This document shows, piece after piece, positions 16,693 to 23,183 of a DNA stretch of 48,298 bases. This stretch comes from Planctomycetota bacterium (lineage in GTDB: Bacteria > Planctomycetota > Planctomycetia > Planctomycetales > Planctomycetaceae): positions 1-48,298 of the forward strand of contig JAQBWV010000015.1 in NCBI GenBank assembly GCA_027624335.1, given 5' to 3'. The translations under genes and the position numbers were made by a program. Position 1 is the stretch's first letter. Each line of letters starts with the position of its first letter. The notes beneath the pieces were generated by a model. It worked only from the letters and a program-made list of their open reading frames with translations. It was not told where the DNA came from and did no database searches.

Positions 16693-16910
16693 CCAGCCAT
16701 TCGTCGGTGATCTCACCTTCCCTTGTTGATCGAGTTTGTCAACGGGCAGCTCGTGTAAAGTCGGAGGCCGGGGTTCCGTTGATTGTCCTGGATGAAATGC
16801 AGGCGGCTGGCTCGCACCACCTGGACCTGGACGACGTTGGACTGGAATCGGCGAAGGTACTTCTTGTGGCCGCATACCGGTCGGTCCGCGACGGTGTCTG
16901 CAATACGTAG
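16689..16910 (+). CDS. Small ORF overlapping the csrA stop codon
   Basis: 73 residues. The ATG (16689) overlaps the csrA TGA in an ATGA arrangement, the hallmark of translational coupling. The sequence is mixed in composition and moderately helical (SLVDRVCQRAARVKSEAGVP, then LDEMQAAG). I recognise no family. A strong hairpin follows 35 bases after its stop, which fits a csrA-ORF transcription unit. It could be a small partner of CsrA, or simply a chance frame that is open beyond csrA. Confidence 0.4.
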   Translation: MTSHSSVISPSLVDRVCQRAARVKSEAGVPLIVLDEMQAAGSHHLDLDDVGLESAKVLLVAAYRSVRDGVCNT

Positions 16911-16944
16911 TGGAAACTGAGCGGCTTCTTCCGTTAGCAAATCG

Positions 16945-16996
16945 ATCAGCCCTGAATTGGCGACACACGATCCTGTGGTGCCATTTCAGGGCTGAT
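16945..16996. terminator. Long hairpin between convergent transcription units
   Basis: Seventeen-base arms (16945-16961 and 16980-16996) match with one mismatch; the outer twelve bases (atcagccctgaa / ttcagggctgat) are perfect, and the loop is 18 bases. It lies between the csrA unit and the convergent EF-hand gene, so it may terminate transcription in both directions. Only a short mixed T stretch (tgtgttt) follows on the plus strand. Confidence 0.6.
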
Positions 16997-17099
16997 TGTG
17001 TTTGCAGAGTTAAACGACAGCAGTTGAACTGAAACTCTTGTCCCAACACCAACCGCAGCTTTTCGCCGAAAGTTCCGCCGAAGGAGCGACGTTCCAGGT

Positions 17100-18386
17100 T
17101 TATTGTTTGCGAGATTGCTCGAAGACTTTCCTCAGTTCTTCGAGACTGAGTTTGCCATCGCTGTTGGAATCGACTCGGTCGAAGTTTTCTCTCAGTCGTT
17201 CAGGTGCTTCGTCCCGGTTGACAACGCCGTCTTTGTTCCGGTCCATCCGTTCGAAATTTTCCTCGACGCTGCCAACCTGCGGTCTTCCTTCACGTCGTGA
17301 CTGATCAGTGCCGGGGCGTTCGTCGTCACGAGGTCGCTCACCTGGTTTCTGTCCTTCAGCAGGTCGAGACGCTCCGTCAGGCCGTGGACGGTTCGAGTCG
17401 TTTTGTCCGGGACCAGGACCTCCGAAAAGTTCCCGCAGATCGAGCGTCCCATCACCGTTCTGGTCCAGCTGTTCCAGCAACTGAACAGCCTTTGCGAGTT
17501 CATCTCGACCAAGCCGGCCATCATGATTCGCATCCAGGATCCGCAGGAATGCCGGGCCTCCACCCTGTGGACGATCATTCTGCCCCGGTCGTTGCATGTC
17601 TCCGTCGCGAGCCGGACGATCACTTTCGGGCCGCTTTGCGTCGCCGTCACTTTGTGGTCTCTTCCTCTCGTCCGGACGCGTACGTTGCTGATTGCGACCG
17701 AATTGAGCTGCGGCTTTTTCGAATTCCTGAAGCGTCAGTGACCCATCCCGTCCTTTTCCGGATCGTTCCAGAAGTGCTCCGACGATTCGTCGGCCCGATT
17801 CAGAACTTTCTTCGATCGTCAGCTTTCCATCGCTATTTGTATCAAGTCGCTTGAACACTTCGGCAGGATTTGCCTGCGAGTCCTGTTCGGGGCGACCGCG
17901 TTCGAGCTTCTGCCGCAGCTGTTGAAACTCTTCCAGAGTGAACGCGTCTTTTCCCGTCGATTCAAAGAGCGGGGCGAATCGGTTGGCCATAAACTCGGGC
18001 AGTTCCGTTTTCGAAAGTTTTCCATCGCCGTCTTTGTCCAGCCTCTTGAAGAACTCAGTTGCATCAAACGGAGGGTTGCCGGCTGCTCCTGGGCGACGGG
18101 TTGCTGTGTTGCTGTCTCGCTCGGCGGTGGGCCTGTCGTCGGTTTCTGATGTCGCTTTGTCGAATTCCGTCTGAGTCAGCTCACCGTTCTTGTCGGCATC
18201 GCCCAGTCGAACGAGTCGTTCAAAGAATCGAGCCTGAGCTTCGGGAATTTCATCGACGACAAGCTTCCCATCACTGTTCCTGTCGAGTTGCTTAAAAAGG
18301 TCATTCGGCTTTGGACTGTTGTCCTGTGCGAATGTGGACGCAGACCACGTCAGCGCAATTCCGGCCAGCAGGCAGAAACGTTTCAT
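17100..18386 (-). CDS. Secreted EF-hand repeat protein
   Basis: 428 residues from ATG 18386 (AGGA nine bases upstream); the longer frame to 18719 lacks features. A signal peptide ends near TFAQ. At least eight canonical calcium loops follow, including DRNSDGKLVVDE, DADKNGELTQTE, DKDGDGKLSKTE, DTNSDGKLTIEE, DANHDGRLGRDE, DQNGDGTLDLRE, DRNKDGVVNRDE and DSNSDGKLSLEE, plus two degenerate ones. Charged linkers rich in R, P, D, Q and G (about 205-225 and in the second half) separate the pairs. Secreted multi-EF-hand proteins are frequent in planctomycetes; they probably bind calcium outside the cytoplasm. The role is unknown. Confidence 0.85.
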   Translation of the reverse strand: MKRFCLLAGIALTWSASTFAQDNSPKPNDLFKQLDRNSDGKLVVDEIPEAQARFFERLVRLGDADKNGELTQTEFDKATSETDDRPTAERDSNTATRRPGAAGNPPFDATEFFKRLDKDGDGKLSKTELPEFMANRFAPLFESTGKDAFTLEEFQQLRQKLERGRPEQDSQANPAEVFKRLDTNSDGKLTIEESSESGRRIVGALLERSGKGRDGSLTLQEFEKAAAQFGRNQQRTRPDERKRPQSDGDAKRPESDRPARDGDMQRPGQNDRPQGGGPAFLRILDANHDGRLGRDELAKAVQLLEQLDQNGDGTLDLRELFGGPGPGQNDSNRPRPDGASRPAEGQKPGERPRDDERPGTDQSRREGRPQVGSVEENFERMDRNKDGVVNRDEAPERLRENFDRVDSNSDGKLSLEELRKVFEQSRKQ

Positions 18387-18715
18387 CTTCAGTATTCCTG
18401 GTAAAAGAGTGTTGCGACAATCGGGTATCCGATGCGTGTCGAGACACAGACGGCGAATCTGTTCCTGGACTGGTATCAGCGTGGCCGGTTTGCCACAACC
18501 AAAGAGCACCGGGAGACCGCCACGAATGATGCGAGCACGGCGCACGTATCTTTCTCTGTAAGACTCTAAACCCTGCAACAAGCCGAGAGTTTCGCAGCGT
18601 GGCACAACGAAAACCGAAAGAATTCTGCGACGGTGCCACCTTTTCAAACGAAGAGTACGCCGAAGGATAAAACGCAGAGGATCAGGGACGCTCTGAGTTC
18701 CACATGTTTTACCGC
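18387..18715 (-). other. Intergenic region upstream of the EF-hand gene
   Basis: About 330 bases between two minus-strand genes. I see no gene, no strong hairpin and no recognisable promoter other than the ribosome site before 18386. It probably carries the EF-hand gene promoter. Confidence 0.4.
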
Positions 18716-20254
18716 TCATGTCCTCTCGACATTCGATGCAGGAATCGTTCGCCCCGTCCAGCGAATCGCATCCAGAAGACCGTTGAGATGATCGGTCGTA
18801 GTCAGCGGATTGATGATCGTCACCCGTAACGCCTGCCGACCGTCGATGTTGGCCTGCACGATGTAGTATTCACCGGAGCGAATCAGGTCACGACGCAGTC
18901 GAAGCAGGAACTGATTGAGCTGCTCGACTGGGGCGTCCCGGAGTTCATCAGGCACGTACTGGAATGCGACAATGTTGCACTGCGGTTCGTGCAGCGGTTC
19001 AAAGTCGGGAGCCTCAACCAGCATTTCGTAAAACACGCGTCCCAGGTCGAACGTCTGATCGACCATGTCCGAAAACAGTTGTTGCCCGAATAGCGACCAG
19101 ATTCCCCACAGACCGTAACTGGCCGCTCGCTTTGTACATTCAGGAGTGAGCATTCCGCTGTCGTAGTCGGCCATTCCCGGCGACGACGGGTCGAACAGGT
19201 ACGGAGCGTCCTGACGAAACGCCTCAAAACGGTGATCGCGGTTCCTGTAAAACACGAACGCGCACAAGGCGGGAACAAACATCATTTTGTGAGCATCTGC
19301 GACGACCGAGTCGGCCAGCTCGAGGCCTGCAATCAGATGTCGGTATTTGTCACTGAGACAGGCCGCTCCACCATGAGCCGCGTCGACGTGCAGCCAGACG
19401 TCGTGACGACTGCAGACTTCAGCGATCGCTGGCAACGGGTCGAACGCTCCAATCGGCGTCGCACAGGCACACGCACAAACGGCAACAATGGGCGTTCCCT
19501 TCAGACGCAATTCAGTCAACATCTCATTCAGATGGTTGGGATCCATTCTTCGCTGACGGTCGAGTCGGACGCGCACCACATTGCGAGTGCCAATTCCAAT
19601 CATTCCGGCCGTCCGCAAGATGCTGTAATGCGAGTCTCCCTGGGCAACCAGAACCGGAGCGGCACCGGCGGTGTGCATGCCGGATTCCCAGGCAGCACCC
19701 AGAGAAACATTCCTCGCCGTCAGTAACCCGGTCATGTTTCCCAGCGTGCCGCCGTGAGTTACCAGGCCGGCGAATGTGCCCGGTTCGAATCCGATGGCCT
19801 GCCCGATTCGATCCACCAGGGATCGCTCGACAGCCGTTGCCCACGGCCCCATTTCATAAACAGCCATGACTTGATTCGTCACCGAGCCGATCGCGTCGAA
19901 CAGTCCAGCCAGCGGAACGGAAGCTGGCACCTGATGCCCGATATACCTCGGGTCATGGAGATTATGCCCACGAGCCAGCATCTCGGACGCCAGCTTCTCG
20001 AATCGGTCAACCAGTGGTTCCGGCCCATGCTGCATTGGACTTGTCGGATCAAGATACTCGCTCGCAAGACGACAGTTCTCGGGCGGCTCATTCCAGTTCA
20101 GAACGCGACCGCTGCTGCTACGAGTGGATTCAAAATGCCGCCCCAGGATGTCGGCCAGCCGGTGCGTCAATTCCCGCAAACTGGCTGGAGAAAATGCCTG
20201 TTCGATTCGCTGTCTGGCTTTGATTGATGTGGTGTTGGGATCGGTACGGGGCAT
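18716..20254 (-). CDS. PLP-dependent group II decarboxylase-like enzyme
   Basis: 512 residues. Fold-type I PLP enzyme of the group II amino-acid decarboxylase kind. It has THGGTLGNMTG (167-177), a base-stacking His in DSHYS (H209), the PLP-pyridine Asp in HVDAAHGG (D291), and the Schiff-base Lys in DAHKMM (K323). The order matches diaminobutyrate, tyrosine and glutamate decarboxylases. The DAHKMM variant, rather than DPHKW or DFHKLF, makes the substrate uncertain. It is expected to decarboxylate an amino acid to an amine in the cytoplasm. No transporter or partner is adjacent. The start ATG 20254 has only a weak GAG upstream. Confidence 0.8.
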   Translation of the reverse strand: MPRTDPNTTSIKARQRIEQAFSPASLRELTHRLADILGRHFESTRSSSGRVLNWNEPPENCRLASEYLDPTSPMQHGPEPLVDRFEKLASEMLARGHNLHDPRYIGHQVPASVPLAGLFDAIGSVTNQVMAVYEMGPWATAVERSLVDRIGQAIGFEPGTFAGLVTHGGTLGNMTGLLTARNVSLGAAWESGMHTAGAAPVLVAQGDSHYSILRTAGMIGIGTRNVVRVRLDRQRRMDPNHLNEMLTELRLKGTPIVAVCACACATPIGAFDPLPAIAEVCSRHDVWLHVDAAHGGAACLSDKYRHLIAGLELADSVVADAHKMMFVPALCAFVFYRNRDHRFEAFRQDAPYLFDPSSPGMADYDSGMLTPECTKRAASYGLWGIWSLFGQQLFSDMVDQTFDLGRVFYEMLVEAPDFEPLHEPQCNIVAFQYVPDELRDAPVEQLNQFLLRLRRDLIRSGEYYIVQANIDGRQALRVTIINPLTTTDHLNGLLDAIRWTGRTIPASNVERT

Positions 20255-20612
20255 GAAGCACTCGGGAGTAAGCTGGTTACGTCAGGGAAAAAGCACATCG
20301 ATCTTCGCTGCATCGGAACTATTCGGGGAACGTCCCGATTTCCGGCGGGCGGAAGTGCAAAGGCTCACGGTTACGAAAACACTTTGCGATTCTCTGTCTC
20401 CTGACCATGAAGCGGCAGCCTGAATCCTGACTGTCATTCGGATGGCTAATCCGGACGTGTTCCCCAAAGACCCTACCGCTGCCTGCTGGTTCGCGATGGC
20501 TAATGTAACCGGCGAAATGTCCCGAGAGTGGGGCGCCGGCGCGACAAGGTCAGCGACCTTGCAGAAACAGCAACGACGCAGCTTGACCATCAAACACGAC
20601 TTACGCACAACT
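20255..20612 (-). other. Intergenic region with repeat-like sequence
   Basis: 358 bases without a convincing gene. The ten-base word gatggctaat occurs twice (near 20440 and 20497). A perfect hairpin, caaggtc/gaccttg with a three-base loop, lies at 20545-20561, between the DUF1501 gene and the decarboxylase. There is no T-run. The composition differs from the neighbours and may be a dispersed intergenic repeat. Confidence 0.4.
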
Positions 20613-22031
20613 TCAGGCGAGAACTTCGCTGATGGGTTGGCCGATGACCAACTGATGAGGTCGGTCGGTCTGGTCGTGCAGGACGGTACCGGGCGGGATG
20701 CCCATTAGATGGTACAGCGTGGCTGCGAAGTCGGCTTGCGTGCGGGGTGACTCGGACGGGTACGCAGCGGAGTTGTCGGATGCACCGTAGATCGTTCCCG
20801 GTCGAACTCCCGCTCCGGCCAGCGCGAGAGAGTACACCCAGGGCCAGTGGTCGCGACCGGCGTTCTTGTTGATGGTAGGAGTTCGACCAAACTCAGCGTT
20901 CACAACGACCAGGATTTCGTCGAGCAGACCTCGTCCTTTCAGGTCGGTCAATAAGCCGTGCAGCGCCGCGTCGAGTGTCGGAGCAAGCGACTCTTTCATC
21001 TTCTTGAAGTTGCCGCTGTGCGTGTCCCAGGAACCACTCGGAGTGTGGCAGTAGCTGACGTTGACCATCGGCACTCCGGCCTCGACCAGGCGTCGAGCCA
21101 GAATGCAGCGCTGTCCGAATTCCGTCCAGCCATACTGCTCTCGCAGCGGTCGAGGCTCCTTCGCCAGATCGAATGCCTGACGAGTTGCGGGCGAACTCAA
21201 AAGTGAAAAAGCCCGCTGATAAAACGTGTCGAGGTTTGAAGCCGAGGCTGACTCATCAATGGCGCGTCGCTGCTCATCGATTTCACGAAGCAACGTCTGG
21301 CGGGAACGAACTCGACCGGCGGTCAGCTCCGTCGACGGTTCAATGGCTTCAATTCGAACGTCATCTTTGAGCAGTGCCTGATCGACCGCGAAATGAGCGT
21401 GCGTTGCCCCCAGGAAACCAGGCAACTGGCCATGCAGAGTGGTACCGTTGCTTCGCCGCATGAGTGGACCAAGTCGCACCCATCCCGGAAGGCTTCCTGG
21501 GGCAGGACGCAGATGATCAACGACGGCACCGAAGGCCGGGAAGTCTGTTGCTGCTGGCGGAAAATCAGTTTGCGGCGTGCCAGGCGGATGTCGGTGTCCG
21601 GTTCCGGCTGGCAGACTCGCCGTCACATGATTGGGATTGTCGTGAGACATCGACCGGATGATCGCCAGGTGGTCCGCGATCGTCGCTGAACGCGGCAGCA
21701 GCTCTGAAAACTGCACGCCAGGGAGACTGGTCGAGATGGCTCCAAACTCGCCTTTAACGGCAGAAGGGCCGTCCGGTTTTGGATCGAACGTCTCCTGCTG
21801 AGGATGTCCACCGTGCAAATAGAGCATGATCACGCCACGGGCTTTTCCGAACGAGCCACTGGATGGCGCAGCGTACGCCTGACGACGCAACAGTTCGGTA
21901 AGCGTCAGACCAAGCCCGAAGGCACCGCCAGCGAGCAGTGCCGAGCGTCTTGTTACCTCAGAAAGACCGCGAAAGCCTGAGCACCCAACCGTTAGGTCGC
22001 CGGACTCGTTCGTCTCGTGTCGAATCGCCAT
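20613..22031 (-). CDS. Twin-arginine exported DUF1501 protein (second copy)
   Basis: 472 residues from ATG 22031, chosen because GGAG lies six bases upstream; the longer frame to 22151 adds a non-conserved stretch. The N-terminus has TRRSALLAGGAFGLGLTL, a Tat signal. MLYLHGGHPQQETFDPKPD, then GSWDTHSGNF and NAEFGRTPTINKNAGRDHWP, are the full DUF1501 signature. This copy is closer to the family consensus than the one at 8483-9787. DUF1501 genes are often paired with a DUF1549/DUF1553 haem-type gene; here no partner is next to it. The reaction is unknown, and it is probably periplasmic. The flagellar cluster ends 134 bases upstream of it. Confidence 0.85.
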   Translation of the reverse strand: MAIRHETNESGDLTVGCSGFRGLSEVTRRSALLAGGAFGLGLTLTELLRRQAYAAPSSGSFGKARGVIMLYLHGGHPQQETFDPKPDGPSAVKGEFGAISTSLPGVQFSELLPRSATIADHLAIIRSMSHDNPNHVTASLPAGTGHRHPPGTPQTDFPPAATDFPAFGAVVDHLRPAPGSLPGWVRLGPLMRRSNGTTLHGQLPGFLGATHAHFAVDQALLKDDVRIEAIEPSTELTAGRVRSRQTLLREIDEQRRAIDESASASNLDTFYQRAFSLLSSPATRQAFDLAKEPRPLREQYGWTEFGQRCILARRLVEAGVPMVNVSYCHTPSGSWDTHSGNFKKMKESLAPTLDAALHGLLTDLKGRGLLDEILVVVNAEFGRTPTINKNAGRDHWPWVYSLALAGAGVRPGTIYGASDNSAAYPSESPRTQADFAATLYHLMGIPPGTVLHDQTDRPHQLVIGQPISEVLA

Positions 22032-22164
22032 TCGAATCTCCATTGCCATCACAACTTCAGTCGGTTCAGTCTGCCAGCGATGGAGAGTGGCGTAAAGGTA
22101 GAGAGCCGAATCAGCCGATGGATCGGCGTACGTGATTCCGTCAGGTTTCAAGTCAGATCGCGTG

Positions 22165-22941
22165 TCAGATCAACGAGACGCTGACGATACGGTCAAGTCC
22201 GACTCGGACACCCTGCACGAGCACACCAGCGGAACCGGTCGCGGTCGCGGCGGCGATTGCAATGCCGCTGAGAACCTGTCCGTCCTGTGTGACCGCCTGG
22301 ATCTGTTTGCCATCAAGTTCCTTTGCCGTCAGCAAGTTTGTGACCGCTGTGGCATCGATCTCTGATCTCGTGGCGACGCCGGAGTTGTCGATCGATTCAA
22401 AGACCAGGAAGTCTTTGCCATCTCGATTCACGACGCTGCGAACCGTGCCGAGTTCTGTGGCACCATTACCTGAGTCGACCGCTACCAGTTGACCCACGTA
22501 AGACTGCGGACCGTTGACCGAGACGACTCGATTGATGGGCACGTCGTTTCCGTTGATGCCGACGAAGGTCTCGCCGTTCGAGACGAATGCGCGATCGACG
22601 ATGCCTACGGAAGAATCATCGAGGGTCACGGCCTGACCGATGTAGGACGCGCCGACCGACAGACGCTGCCCGAAGTCTTCGCCGTTCTGTTCCAGCGATG
22701 TAGCGACGTCTTTGAGTGTGTCGCTCAGTTCGAGATTCGACGTCAGACCCTGCATGGTTGCGAGCTGGTTCAGAATCTCAGCGTTGTCGACAGGTTCAGT
22801 CGGATCCTGATTCTGCAGCTGGGCAATCAGCAACGTCAGAAAGTCATCAGCAGTCAGCGAGTTGAACCCGGTTCCCGATTTTTCTTTCGGGGTGGCTGCT
22901 GAGCTGACGACATCTCTAAGTCCGGAAGCAATGGAACTCAT
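22165..22941 (-). CDS. flgD: Flagellar hook capping protein FlgD
   Basis: 258 residues. The conserved N-terminus FLTLLIAQLQNQDPTEPVDN, then AEILNQLATMQ, identifies FlgD, the scaffold that caps the growing hook and lets FlgE subunits assemble. The central part carries GQAVTLDDSS, a FlgD Tudor-like feature, and the rest is a beta-rich domain. It is the last gene of the flagellar cluster, separated from fliK by about 240 bases containing an inverted repeat. It is exported by the flagellar secretion system, so no Sec signal is expected, and none is seen. The hook gene flgE is not in the window. Confidence 0.9.
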   Translation of the reverse strand: MSSIASGLRDVVSSAATPKEKSGTGFNSLTADDFLTLLIAQLQNQDPTEPVDNAEILNQLATMQGLTSNLELSDTLKDVATSLEQNGEDFGQRLSVGASYIGQAVTLDDSSVGIVDRAFVSNGETFVGINGNDVPINRVVSVNGPQSYVGQLVAVDSGNGATELGTVRSVVNRDGKDFLVFESIDNSGVATRSEIDATAVTNLLTAKELDGKQIQAVTQDGQVLSGIAIAAATATGSAGVLVQGVRVGLDRIVSVSLI

Positions 22942-23045
22942 TTCAATCCCTTTCTGGCCACACGTGCTGTCCGCAACAGCCTTCAGCAGCGATGTGGAAT
23001 GCTAATTATGGATCGCACAGGAATTATTTTTCCGAACCCCAATCG

Positions 23046-23115
23046 CGTCATTCCCGCGCAGGCGGGAACCCAGCGCACCAGGGAAAACTGGTTTCCCGCC
23101 TGCGCGGGAATGACG
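23046..23115. repeat. REP-like palindromic element between fliK and flgD
   Basis: A perfect 23-base inverted repeat, cgtcattcccgcgcaggcgg plus gaa (23046-23068), pairs with 23093-23115 across a 24-base spacer that itself has accag/ctggt. Each arm is also nearly self-palindromic (ttcccgc/gcgggaa). This class of sequence is found in many bacterial genomes and produces spurious frames translating as VIPAQAGTQ and FPACAGMT, both visible here. It would fold into a very stable mRNA hairpin between two flagellar genes. Confidence 0.85.
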
Positions 23116-23183
23116 AAAATCGTAGCTCTCACTAAGGTTGAAAATCGGGAAGTAATTTCGGAACTGCTCCTTCGCCTGGTCCA

